From NCBI GenBank assembly GCA_003602575.1, contig QQRY01000001.1, positions 100,032-164,031 of the forward strand: DNA of 64,000 nt, written 5' to 3'. This DNA comes from Candidatus Poseidoniales archaeon (GTDB taxonomy: Archaea; Thermoplasmatota; Poseidoniia; Poseidoniales; Poseidoniaceae). Under the pieces are notes generated by a model. That model did no database searches. It saw only the letters and a program-made list of their open reading frames with translations, and was not told the origin of the DNA. Below are positions 30,243 to 40,096 of this stretch, one piece after another. How positions within the stretch are numbered: position 1 is the stretch's first letter; each line of letters opens with the position of its first letter. The translations under genes were made by a program, and so were the position numbers.

Positions 30243-31277
30243 TCACCTATCATTTGACTCTCTGCCTTTTCTAAATAAACCACCAATTAGTCCTATTGAA
30301 AATGTTATGTGTAATGATAAAAGGCTCAATGGGACTCCAAAAAGAATAGAGGCCTTTCGCCATTTAATTGAAAATTTAAAACCTTCAATAAGTATGACCA
30401 GGATATAAATCAATGATGGAATATACCAAAATGGTGTTGAAGTAATTACTAGAATCATAGTTAAAATAAGTCCAATCCAGGGCAAGAATTCTCTTTTACT
30501 ATGCCTTGAAGGATGTTTTTTTATTATTTTAGTTCGCCAAAATCCATACCTATATCCCATTTTTAGCCAACTCGAGAAGTTTGCTCTCTTAACCATATTG
30601 ACATGAGTCTCATTCGTTCGATAAAGTTTGAAACCTGAATCTTGTAACCTCATTGATAGATCACTATCCTGACTTGTTATGAAATTAGTATCCCATCCTC
30701 CGACTTTTTCAACTGCTTTCCTTGAATGCATGCAGAATGCAGGAGTTCTAGTTTCACCTGTTTTGGAAAACGTTTCAAACTGTCCCGAACCACTACCTAA
30801 ATTCGATGATAGTGCTGCTTCAATCCATGTTTCAGTGATAGTTTTCTGCTCATCACTTGGAAGAACTCTGACCCCTAAACCTGCTAATTTCAAGGTTGAA
30901 TCATCAGAAAGATTTTGCCAAACCTCCAACCTCTTGGAGAGATGGTCTTTTGGTACGGTACAGTGTCCAATAAGTTCGACTAGTAAATCTATACTATCAG
31001 GTAATAACTTCAAAGATAAGTTCCTTGCTTCTGCAACATATTTTCCAGGATTATTTTCTAGTATAATCACTGGCCCGTCTCTCTGCTTAGAAGATTCTAT
31101 CATCTCCTCAACTATTTCTCTTGAACCATCGGTAGAACCACCGTCCAATACCAAAATCAAGAATTTAGAGGAATCCAATGTTTGAACTATTAAGGATTCA
31201 AGACATTTCCCAATATATTTCGACTCATTAAAAATAGGAATTACAGTCGCTATTATTGGACCATTTTTCCCACTCAT
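30243..31277 (-). CDS. Family 2 glycosyltransferase, membrane associated
   Basis: IIATVIPIFNESKYIGKCLESLIVQT...ILVLDGGSTDGSREIVEEMI; C-terminal TM helices. Confidence 0.9.
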   Translation of the reverse strand: MSGKNGPIIATVIPIFNESKYIGKCLESLIVQTLDSSKFLILVLDGGSTDGSREIVEEMIESSKQRDGPVIILENNPGKYVAEARNLSLKLLPDSIDLLVELIGHCTVPKDHLSKRLEVWQNLSDDSTLKLAGLGVRVLPSDEQKTITETWIEAALSSNLGSGSGQFETFSKTGETRTPAFCMHSRKAVEKVGGWDTNFITSQDSDLSMRLQDSGFKLYRTNETHVNMVKRANFSSWLKMGYRYGFWRTKIIKKHPSRHSKREFLPWIGLILTMILVITSTPFWYIPSLIYILVILIEGFKFSIKWRKASILFGVPLSLLSLHITFSIGLIGGLFRKGRESNDR

Positions 31278-31365
31278 GCCCTAAGAACTGAATAATGGCT
31301 TTCATACTTCGCCTGATTTTTTCTCAAAAAGACAGATTGAAGAGTAGATTCAAACACGCCGAACC

Positions 31366-31881
31366 ATGACTGGGCCCATCCTAAAGCTAAATGCCAAGGA
31401 TGAGGGGATTGAGGTGACAGTAGAAACTACACTATCAGGAGCCGACTCTCCAGAAAAAGTTACTGAATGCATCAACAACATCTTTCCGGATTTCAACATT
31501 AAAGGTAAATTATGCAATCCCGAATTAGGTAATGCAGAAGATCAAACCCTAGTCGATAATAATCTATCAATGAATGAATTTTTATTATTATTGCACAAAC
31601 AACAGATACTCGATACTGCATTGGATTCAATGAGTCGTAATTTAAGTTCTGAATATACAGAATTCGATATCCTTCGACAAGCGGCTATTTCTGGGAAAAT
31701 TGCATTCAATATACCAGGAGAAAAACCTCTAGGTGGTCTAATCACCATCAGATTAAATGGAAAAAACCTCAAAGATTGGATTGAGGCTGCTACTTGGCAT
31801 AAGGGCAGGGATAGCATCCCACGTTCAGTAAATGATGAATTAGCAATGGATAAATCAGGTGAAGCTACCACTTGGATTTAG
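31366..31881 (+). CDS. UPF0201/COG1931-type predicted RNA-binding/exosome-associated protein
   Basis: 171 aa. Layout of an N-terminal beta-alpha domain followed by LLHKQQILDTALDSMSRN...EFDILRQAAISGKIAFNIPGEKPLGGLITIRL. Confidence 0.6.
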   Translation: MTGPILKLNAKDEGIEVTVETTLSGADSPEKVTECINNIFPDFNIKGKLCNPELGNAEDQTLVDNNLSMNEFLLLLHKQQILDTALDSMSRNLSSEYTEFDILRQAAISGKIAFNIPGEKPLGGLITIRLNGKNLKDWIEAATWHKGRDSIPRSVNDELAMDKSGEATTWI

Positions 31882-32898
31882 TAATTCTTTGGCTATTTCT
31901 CTAGCCACTAATCCATCTAGTCCAATAAATTGCTCGACATCTCCCTCATGGGAAATCCACTTGACTTCATCATGTGAAGTCCAACTTTGTTTTTGCTCTA
32001 GATCAGGTATTGAGCCAACAAATTTACAAATCTCAACATTCAATTCAATATCGAAATTTTCGGAATTATGAAACCATTTTCCAAAACCCTTGACTCTTTG
32101 AACATTCCATTTAAATTCCTCTTTAATTTCCCTTTGTATTGCTTCAGTTCGAGATTCACCCCACTCAGATTTACCTCCGGGAAATTCCCACAACCCAAGA
32201 TTTCTCTCATCATTACGCTTTGCAACAAGCATTTTACCATCATTAATTATGGCACCTGCCACTACTGAAATCACAGGTTTAAACATTATCCGCCCAATCA
32301 TATTTACTAACAATTCTCGTGCCTTAGGTAAACTGAAATTATCATAATTAGGTAGATGTAAAAAAAGGCAATGAGTCTTATTCTCAACCGTATTTTCATG
32401 ATAAATTTCAGAAAGTGTGTGATAATATGTTTCATTACATACAAACTTACCAGCATCGAATGAAATTTCAGCATTAATGCTACCTTTATTGGTCAGAATT
32501 AATTCTGATTTGATTGTAGACTTGTACTCTTCTGTACCTAGAAGTCTATTTCTTAATTGTCGACCAGAATTATCCTCGATGCTCATATCGATAATATTCT
32601 GTGCCAATAATTCAATTCTTGGAATTTGACAATTCTGACACAGCCCCATATGTATTATAGCATCCCATTTCTCGCCAGATGACAACTTCTTCGAAGTTAA
32701 TTTGGCACCCACAGCATCTACTGAAAGAACTATCGTTTCTAATTCAATTTCTATGTCATCTATACGATAATCTCTAATTTCTCCCCAAGGGTCTCTAACA
32801 ACCAAAGATTCTTGTAGAGTTTCGATTAAATCGGCTGAAATGTTAGAAGAATGATTTGAAAATGGCTCAAAGCCTGTGACCAACACTCTCGCCATCAT
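31855..32898 (-). CDS. Pyroglutamyl-peptidase I-like (C15) domain fused to a NUDIX hydrolase domain
   Basis: N-term RVLVTGFEPFSNHSSNIS; PRIELLAQNIIDMSIEDNSG (E), DAGKFVCNETYYH (C), CLFLHLPNY (H) preserve the Pcp triad. C-term VVAGAIINDGKMLVAKRNDERNLGLWEFPGGKSEWGESRTEAIQREIKEEFKW is a Nudix box. Confidence 0.88.
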   Translation of the reverse strand: MMARVLVTGFEPFSNHSSNISADLIETLQESLVVRDPWGEIRDYRIDDIEIELETIVLSVDAVGAKLTSKKLSSGEKWDAIIHMGLCQNCQIPRIELLAQNIIDMSIEDNSGRQLRNRLLGTEEYKSTIKSELILTNKGSINAEISFDAGKFVCNETYYHTLSEIYHENTVENKTHCLFLHLPNYDNFSLPKARELLVNMIGRIMFKPVISVVAGAIINDGKMLVAKRNDERNLGLWEFPGGKSEWGESRTEAIQREIKEEFKWNVQRVKGFGKWFHNSENFDIELNVEICKFVGSIPDLEQKQSWTSHDEVKWISHEGDVEQFIGLDGLVAREIAKELLNPSGSFT

Positions 32899-32979
32899 AC
32901 CGTTCTAAATCATACAGTTATTGATATTCATGTAGGCAAATGAGCGCTATCTTGACAAACTCTAACCCTAACCTCGATA

Positions 32980-33330
32980 TTGGGCGGTACATTGGAAGGG
33001 GGCAATTCTCAGTTTGCAAATACTACTGCTGAGGTTGATGCAAAACCCAGTATATTTCGTGTTTTCAAGCAAATTTGGACAGAAATGACTCTTGGAGTTG
33101 GTTTTTGGGGCGCACTACGACCACTTGTGGCAGCATTATTGGCGCTCGTTCCGTTCCTATTTCTTGGTCAGCACTTCAATAAAAAGCACCGTAAGGCAAC
33201 TGACTGGACATTATTACAAATCCCATTGGCATTAACTGTAGTTCTCTGGTTTGCTTTGTGGGGATTCTCGATTTTTGATGCATGGCGTGATGGAACCAAG
33301 TTAGTATCAGAAAATAGTTTGAATAACTAA
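32980..33330 (+). CDS. Small two-TM membrane protein
   Basis: 116 aa with hydrophobic segments ALRPLVAALLALVPFLFLG and LLQIPLALTVVLWFALWGFSIF. Confidence 0.6.
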   Translation: MGGTLEGGNSQFANTTAEVDAKPSIFRVFKQIWTEMTLGVGFWGALRPLVAALLALVPFLFLGQHFNKKHRKATDWTLLQIPLALTVVLWFALWGFSIFDAWRDGTKLVSENSLNN

Positions 33331-34118
33331 GGCGTCCAAAGTTGATCGTAAACTTCGATTCTTCCAGTTTTCATATCCGTTAGATCGTTTAGGTCATCTT
33401 GATCAAATTCAGTCGGTAAGTCACCAGAAATTATGTTTCTAATATTTGTCGATTCAATCGCCCAGTACATGACTGATTCATCATTATTTGAGTGGTTTGG
33501 ATGATCGGGATCTTCGTGTTCTACAAGTGATTGGTAAACAATATTAACAAGCCCCAAAAGATGGCCTACTTCATGAACAAGTACGCTATTTTCAACCTCC
33601 TCTGCTGATGGACGTCCAAAAAATGGCCCTTTTGCCTCTTCGACTGAATCTCCAAATACTGCCACTGTAGAAGCATCTACAGCCACACCCAAAACGCTAT
33701 CATCGCTATAGGTTCCTGATGGGAATAATACCTGCCAGTGAAGTGTTGAGGAAGTTTGAGGATCGTTCTCTTTATTCTCCCATGCATGATATCTTACATC
33801 ATCACTTGTCCAAGAACCGGTATTTCCAAATACGGTTTCTGTGAATGTGATAGTTATTCCATCTGGCTTATCACAAACCTGCTCAAGCCTTTGTTTCAAT
33901 AAATCTGTACTACTTGATTTAGGTTGATAACCACTTTCATAGTCAACCTCAATGACAAGTTCTGTGTATTTACTAGAATCTAGACAAGCCATTACCAAAC
34001 CACCTGGAATACCACGATTATTATCTCCGATTATTATTTCATCCGAGATGCAACCTGAAAAACCACTCAATAACAGTACTGTGATAACAACTGCGAATTG
34101 TGACTGTCTCCTTCCCAT
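33327..34118 (-). CDS. Predicted secreted lipoprotein zinc metalloprotease
   Basis: 263 aa. Signal plus lipobox-like LLLSGFSGC; zinc motif VLVHEVGHLLGLVN (HExxHxxGL). Confidence 0.75.
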   Translation of the reverse strand: MGRRQSQFAVVITVLLLSGFSGCISDEIIIGDNNRGIPGGLVMACLDSSKYTELVIEVDYESGYQPKSSSTDLLKQRLEQVCDKPDGITITFTETVFGNTGSWTSDDVRYHAWENKENDPQTSSTLHWQVLFPSGTYSDDSVLGVAVDASTVAVFGDSVEEAKGPFFGRPSAEEVENSVLVHEVGHLLGLVNIVYQSLVEHEDPDHPNHSNNDESVMYWAIESTNIRNIISGDLPTEFDQDDLNDLTDMKTGRIEVYDQLWTP

Positions 34119-34153
34119 ACTTTACGCCAACCTTTCTCTATTTTCAAACTTGA

Positions 34154-34600
34154 CTACCATTCTTCAGGAAGTATTATTGGTGAAAATAATTGTCCTGGAG
34201 AGGTTGCAGAAGATAGTTGACTTCGGGCCAATTGCTCCCACATTCTCAGTGCCAAAATACCATCATCAAGTGCCATATCAGTTTCAATCAATGTAACACG
34301 AATAAGTGTGGCTAAGATGTCCATTCTATCATCGTCGACAATAGAAATTATTTTTTCTAAATCCATTTTTGTATTTGAGATAGTATTAGACTCATTAGAT
34401 AATGGCCACGGAGATGTGACCTTAACTGGAAAAAAGGCACCTGTATTAGAGATATGTTCATCTAATGATTTCATTAATTGCTTTATGTGATTACCAATTA
34501 CCATACTAACTTCAATTAATGGCATCTGCAATTGATTAATTAGATTGACCATCCTTTCTTGAAGTGTAACTAAACCATCAACTTCAAAATTCTCTTCCAT
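34154..34600 (-). CDS. Hypothetical cytoplasmic protein (148 aa)
   Basis: ORF 8 nt downstream of the giant 34609-40047 gene on the same strand. No family recognised. Confidence 0.55.
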   Translation of the reverse strand: MEENFEVDGLVTLQERMVNLINQLQMPLIEVSMVIGNHIKQLMKSLDEHISNTGAFFPVKVTSPWPLSNESNTISNTKMDLEKIISIVDDDRMDILATLIRVTLIETDMALDDGILALRMWEQLARSQLSSATSPGQLFSPIILPEEW

Positions 34601-34608
34601 TTAATCAC

Positions 34609-37600
34609 TCACTTCTTGAAAGATTCCATGTATTTCCAGCCATAATGTTCCCACTGATCCATAGTCCAACCTTCGGGTAAACCAGTAGGCGGAAGTGGTG
34701 CAATCCCAGGATTATTAGTCAATGGATTAACTACAGGTTGAGGCACTATTTGTGGGCTAGGTATTGGCATTGGTAATGGCTGTTGAACATTTAATGGCTG
34801 AATTGGATTCATTTCGGGAATTGGTTGATTAACAATATCTGGAATCTGTTTGTATTGATTCTGTTCTTCAATCACCTCTTCAGTTTGGTCTAATTCATCA
34901 GTTGAATCTTCATCCTCTTGCTTCATTCTTCTTGTTACAACTAACATCCACAATCCAAAGGATACAGATATTAGAGCTATCAAGAATAATGTTATACCAA
35001 ACATTTCGTCTCCAGCTTGTTGGGCTAGAGCTTCTCCATCTCTGACTGTCTCTTCTTTTACTAGCAATGGATCAATAGTTTTACGATCAATCTCATTGTC
35101 TCCAAGCATTGCTAAAACTCTGAATTCCAATGTAGTTGATTGCTGTTGAGATATGGAATATGGAATCGATATGTACATAGTTGAATTTTGATTGACAATT
35201 TGTGATTCTTCAGCAACCTTTACCCAGTTTTTTTGCAAATCTAAATATTCCAAAATAAATGTGACATTTCCTTTACTTCCTTCATTCAAAACCTGAACAT
35301 TTAGTATTGCAGTTTCTCCCACATTAGGACTAGGATTATCCCAACTAATTTGGGTTTGAGAACTTGATAAATCTATACTAGGACCAATTAATGCTAGAGG
35401 CCATGAAGCAAATGGCGAGGAGGCAGAATTAGAATTTACATCAAATGAATTTCCTGAGCTATCCGAACCAGTTAACCAGATGTCTAGCTCATAGGTTGTG
35501 AGAAGTGTAGTGGCTCCTAAATCTGTGAAATCTATGTTTCCATTCCAAAAATATGAACCCTCGAATTCTAAATATGAGTTCAGTATCTTGCTTCCTCGTG
35601 AAATTTCCGACTCACCTGCTCTTACCCTGTAATGGACTATAATCGATGAAGAGTCTGCAAAACCAAAGTCATCTGAAGATTCTACCAATATGGTAATATC
35701 AGACATTTTCGATATAGAAATATCTTCTCCTGCAACAACATTATCCAAACGAATCTCGTTTATTACAGGGCTTGTACTATCAACTGCTAGCCGCAATCTA
35801 GGTGTAATTGATGTTTCATCTTGGGATAATCCAGGCATATCTGCCATTTGTAGTGAAAGGTCAAGATGACCTGAAGGGGCACTTGGAACTAAGAAATCCA
35901 TACTGAAATAACCATCATCACGAATCGAAGTTTCCCATTGATTATCATAATCGAATAATGAAATGTCAAAAATTCCAGCTGGAGCAGGTGTTTCATCCTC
36001 TGAAAATAAGACTCTACCTGCAACTCTCATAGCCTGCCCCACACCGATATTAGATTCATCGAAATTCGAGTTGTAATGATTGATCCCATTACGTAATTCT
36101 ACTGCCGTTATGTGGCCTGACATTAAATCAAATCTGAAATCATTATCCAAACTCCAAGCATTACTAGACAGAACCTCATCCTCTACATTACAAGGCACAT
36201 CTGATTCAATGGAACAAGGATGGTCTGAAACCGATAGATGTGGTAAGTAGAATGACTCACCATCGGTGTCATAAGACTCTGCAAATAGCCAAGTTAATTG
36301 GAATTTTATACTTACAATCAATTTAGTTTGCTCAATGTTACCGATTTCAGCACTAGAATAAATATTGGATACTGCAATGAATTGAGAACTTGATTCTACA
36401 TTGATAATGGGTAGCCCGTCTAAACTTTCGCTTATAGTGGCATACATTGTCGTATCTAAATCTGAGAGGGAGTTGCCCAAGGTTAGTTGAATTGTATCGA
36501 TATCTTTCCAACCATTTCCGTCAGTAATTACAACTTGAGCAGTATAGTATACTCCGGGGTGTAAAGGCTCTTCATCACTATGCCCAATTATTGAACTATT
36601 GGAAGTATCGAACTCTGGAATGAATTCTTCACGGATGATATATGTCGAAAGGTCGCCGTCCCAGTCTGGAGGTTGCTCATCATTGGCAAATCCACATTTT
36701 GTATTACTTTGAGGACAAACAGGCCCACCGCCCATTGCAATCTGATTATTTTGTCCGTCCTCTCCTGTAACATAGAAAGAAACTCTCTGTCCGTGCGATA
36801 GAATAGAATCATCGATCAAACCTTGGAATATATTCAAACCACCAGATTTAATTTCTGGGGAAGAAAGAGTTTTTGTTTGATACTCATCAGAATTTGGCAA
36901 ATTATCTGAATTAAAATCATTACAACGTGTATCGATAATTGTCCTACATCCAAGCCAGTAGTGCAATGTCAGGAGTGTTGGTGGGTCGACTGAATCTTGT
37001 ATCGTTATTGATATTGGTTGCCCAGATGGAGCAGGTAAAGAGGCATGCAGATGTTGCCCATTCAACGGTGATGCAGAAATTACAAGTGGTGATTTTCCAT
37101 CTAGAATTAAGCGAATGTTATTGTAATTTGGATTTACGTACTCTGAACCATTAACAAGTTCAACTGCTTGTACATAGAAGACCATGCCCCCAGGAGTGGA
37201 TTGCATCGGTGTTTGGAATGTCAAATTATAGTATCCAAATCCCGGATTTTGTTCCTCATAAAGTATTTCTTGTTGTCCTACTGGCTGACCTGAGTTACTT
37301 ACATTTTGTCCAATAACACGAAGATTGAATTGACCAGGAAGAGGTGTGAATTGAGAACCTTCAAAGTTAATCATTCCAGTAAAAGTAATATTTGTTCCTC
37401 CTCGAAGCCATTCAAGATTAGTAACTTGGTTTCCTGACTCATCATAAACCATCATTGAGTTTAATTGTATATCATTTTCAATCTTCAAATCCATTGATTC
37501 TGTTTGCCAAGATGAAACTGCAACTCCATCATCATCTTCAACTGTAACCAGGGCTTGAGTGGCTTGTTCATCATTCCAATCCCATAATGTTTGGAATGGT

Positions 37601-40047
37601 ATCTGAATCTCTAGAATTCCATCACTATCAATATTTGATGAACAGTTATTGCTATCAAATATTGCTATTGATTCATTGTTCGTATTAGTTGAACATGAAT
37701 CTCCAAGTTCCCAAATAAAACTTGGATTATTCCCGTTAGAGTTAATTATTTCCACAAAAGTCCTAGTAATCCTTTCAACATCATCTCCAGCAGCAGCCTT
37801 GACTGTTAGAGTACGTTTTATCCCATCAGGGACAGAAACATCTCCATCTAAATCAACACTTATGGCACGAGTTTGCATCTTGTATTCGACATCGAGATCT
37901 GTGATTTTCATTCGCCCAGGTGTTTCGGCCTTGATAGAGAGAAATACGGTTTCATCGCCTTCTCCATTACTTGGGATCTCCTGATTAATAGCAGATACCA
38001 ATGTGGGTGTTTGAATAACTTCACTGCCAACTATGGATGAATCACTAACAGTTATTGATGATTCGTTAAGAAATTGTAGCGACTCCCAATCCCAATCACC
38101 AACTCCATTGATGTTTATCGACGGTTTATCTGGATATCCTTCCTCATACCATAACGTAAATGAATCAATTGACGGCGATGAATAAATGTTTGAGGAGCTA
38201 AGGGTTATTTCAAATCTCAAGATATCACCTGAACCCTCAGTCGGGAAATTTACTTCTTGATTATTTAGTGCTGAGAGCCAATTTGTCCCATTATCATTGG
38301 ACACTTTGACATCTATGGAGCCCCCTATCGGGACATCTGCAACCCATTCCGGTCTAACTTTGCCAACTTTAGTACCTGTGGCATAAAAGTCTGAGGTCCA
38401 AGTTCCTGAAGATGAGTAAGATGTGTAATAATCTAAATTTACCCACCACGAGACCGCAGTAGAACCAATTAATTGTGCCTTCCAAATCAATTGATTACCT
38501 GGATGTGCGAAATGTATTGTAGATAGAGAAGTTACCGCTTCCCAATGTGTGCCATTATCTGCTGAAACCCAGTAATCAACCCTATCTCCGACCGACGAAA
38601 CTGACCAGTAAGTCTCCATATTCACAGAAAGTACAGGATCTGTAGTCACAATAGTTTCTCCAAACCAAGTAGTAGTTCCTGGTGCTGGAATTGTGGGGTA
38701 AGTCATTCCAGCACCATACTCTCGATAATTTAGAGTTACAGAAGAAAAGGAAGAATAACTACAATCAACAGTTATCAGCCTTGAACCATCATATTGGAGA
38801 CCATAACCAAGAACTGTAATCTGCTTGGTATCTGTCTGTGGAGTAAGAACTTCTGAAGTACCGGTGATTTTCCATGCTTCTAGAACATCCTTATTTTGAC
38901 TACCAGAAGAACCTTTTTGACATCGCATGAAAAATGTTGATTCAATAACCTCTAGACCTCTTACTTGTTGCCCAGTTTTACCACATTGGTATGAGGAGCC
39001 TGAGGATGAAAAATAGGTGTATATTTTAGAACCTCGGGTAAATCCTCCATTTTGCATTTCATCAAATTCATAAGACACGATTCGTCGCTGAGAATTATGC
39101 AAAACCCAAACTACATCTCTCGAAGAATCATATGCAATACCTGTATAATCATTGTATTGCGGAGAAACATCATATGAGTCAAGACATGTCCAAACATCAT
39201 CCTTGGAAATATCAAATTCTAATATTCTATGATTCACAGCTGGAGCAGTAGATGTGTAATGATAGCGATAAGTCGATAGAATACCAAACAATCTTTCATC
39301 ATCTGTCACTGTCCAATCTCTAAAACCATAATATGCATAATAACTAGATGATGGCATCTGTGGTAGAGTACACGTCGATTGTTCCAGTAAAATTGTTGAT
39401 TCAACTGTGGCATTATTTGGATATAATCTCTTGACAACATTACTAAATTGCTTGGATGACCAAGTTGACAAAAATAGCCAATCATGGTGTTTCAAAATCG
39501 CCCCTTGACTTTGAGCAATCAATGCAGAAGATGTCTTTTTGACTTGCATTGAGAATAGATTCTCAGTGGAATTAGATGTATGTGGTTGTCTAATCGAATA
39601 AGTCCCATTATCCAACCAAGCATCAGAATTATTGCTAGTCTCTTCATCTAGACCATGGGGTGAAAAGGAATTATTCATTTGGCTAGGTGCGAGTGTTAAA
39701 TCCCCGCTTCTAGAATCAGTCAAACCAGAAATGCCCGCCATCCAGTCAGACCTTTGATCTACAACAACATCTGACCATCCGGTCGAAGATGCACCGGACA
39801 AAGTCATAGAGATATCATTAACTGTAGCCCCTTTAGGGATTGATATTTCAGCACCATCATCAGTCCTTCCATTTTGGTATAGAGCCATGTACTCATTACT
39901 TCCATCACTGAATTGATATATGTGCCTAGGTACATTATTTGCTGAAACATCATCAATTAGTATATCTGATAAAGGGGTTAAAGGAGTGAGGAACATGATA
40001 AAAACTAGTAGAAATGCTTTCGAAAAACTCGGCTTATCTACTCTCAA
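34609..40047 (-). CDS. Giant secreted membrane-anchored protein with a cytoplasmic LPPTGLPxGW tail
   Basis: 1812 aa. N-terminal signal, long beta-rich extracellular region, TM MFGITLFLIALISVSFGLWMLVV, acidic then Pro-rich linker, and LPPTGLPEGWTMDQWEHYGWKYMESFKK. Confidence 0.8.
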   Translation of the reverse strand: MRVDKPSFSKAFLLVFIMFLTPLTPLSDILIDDVSANNVPRHIYQFSDGSNEYMALYQNGRTDDGAEISIPKGATVNDISMTLSGASSTGWSDVVVDQRSDWMAGISGLTDSRSGDLTLAPSQMNNSFSPHGLDEETSNNSDAWLDNGTYSIRQPHTSNSTENLFSMQVKKTSSALIAQSQGAILKHHDWLFLSTWSSKQFSNVVKRLYPNNATVESTILLEQSTCTLPQMPSSSYYAYYGFRDWTVTDDERLFGILSTYRYHYTSTAPAVNHRILEFDISKDDVWTCLDSYDVSPQYNDYTGIAYDSSRDVVWVLHNSQRRIVSYEFDEMQNGGFTRGSKIYTYFSSSGSSYQCGKTGQQVRGLEVIESTFFMRCQKGSSGSQNKDVLEAWKITGTSEVLTPQTDTKQITVLGYGLQYDGSRLITVDCSYSSFSSVTLNYREYGAGMTYPTIPAPGTTTWFGETIVTTDPVLSVNMETYWSVSSVGDRVDYWVSADNGTHWEAVTSLSTIHFAHPGNQLIWKAQLIGSTAVSWWVNLDYYTSYSSSGTWTSDFYATGTKVGKVRPEWVADVPIGGSIDVKVSNDNGTNWLSALNNQEVNFPTEGSGDILRFEITLSSSNIYSSPSIDSFTLWYEEGYPDKPSININGVGDWDWESLQFLNESSITVSDSSIVGSEVIQTPTLVSAINQEIPSNGEGDETVFLSIKAETPGRMKITDLDVEYKMQTRAISVDLDGDVSVPDGIKRTLTVKAAAGDDVERITRTFVEIINSNGNNPSFIWELGDSCSTNTNNESIAIFDSNNCSSNIDSDGILEIQIPFQTLWDWNDEQATQALVTVEDDDGVAVSSWQTESMDLKIENDIQLNSMMVYDESGNQVTNLEWLRGGTNITFTGMINFEGSQFTPLPGQFNLRVIGQNVSNSGQPVGQQEILYEEQNPGFGYYNLTFQTPMQSTPGGMVFYVQAVELVNGSEYVNPNYNNIRLILDGKSPLVISASPLNGQHLHASLPAPSGQPISITIQDSVDPPTLLTLHYWLGCRTIIDTRCNDFNSDNLPNSDEYQTKTLSSPEIKSGGLNIFQGLIDDSILSHGQRVSFYVTGEDGQNNQIAMGGGPVCPQSNTKCGFANDEQPPDWDGDLSTYIIREEFIPEFDTSNSSIIGHSDEEPLHPGVYYTAQVVITDGNGWKDIDTIQLTLGNSLSDLDTTMYATISESLDGLPIINVESSSQFIAVSNIYSSAEIGNIEQTKLIVSIKFQLTWLFAESYDTDGESFYLPHLSVSDHPCSIESDVPCNVEDEVLSSNAWSLDNDFRFDLMSGHITAVELRNGINHYNSNFDESNIGVGQAMRVAGRVLFSEDETPAPAGIFDISLFDYDNQWETSIRDDGYFSMDFLVPSAPSGHLDLSLQMADMPGLSQDETSITPRLRLAVDSTSPVINEIRLDNVVAGEDISISKMSDITILVESSDDFGFADSSSIIVHYRVRAGESEISRGSKILNSYLEFEGSYFWNGNIDFTDLGATTLLTTYELDIWLTGSDSSGNSFDVNSNSASSPFASWPLALIGPSIDLSSSQTQISWDNPSPNVGETAILNVQVLNEGSKGNVTFILEYLDLQKNWVKVAEESQIVNQNSTMYISIPYSISQQQSTTLEFRVLAMLGDNEIDRKTIDPLLVKEETVRDGEALAQQAGDEMFGITLFLIALISVSFGLWMLVVTRRMKQEDEDSTDELDQTEEVIEEQNQYKQIPDIVNQPIPEMNPIQPLNVQQPLPMPIPSPQIVPQPVVNPLTNNPGIAPLPPTGLPEGWTMDQWEHYGWKYMESFKK

Positions 40048-40096
40048 ATTCTCACCTCCTCTGTTTGCTTATTTTCTAACTGTTAGAATAAATTTT

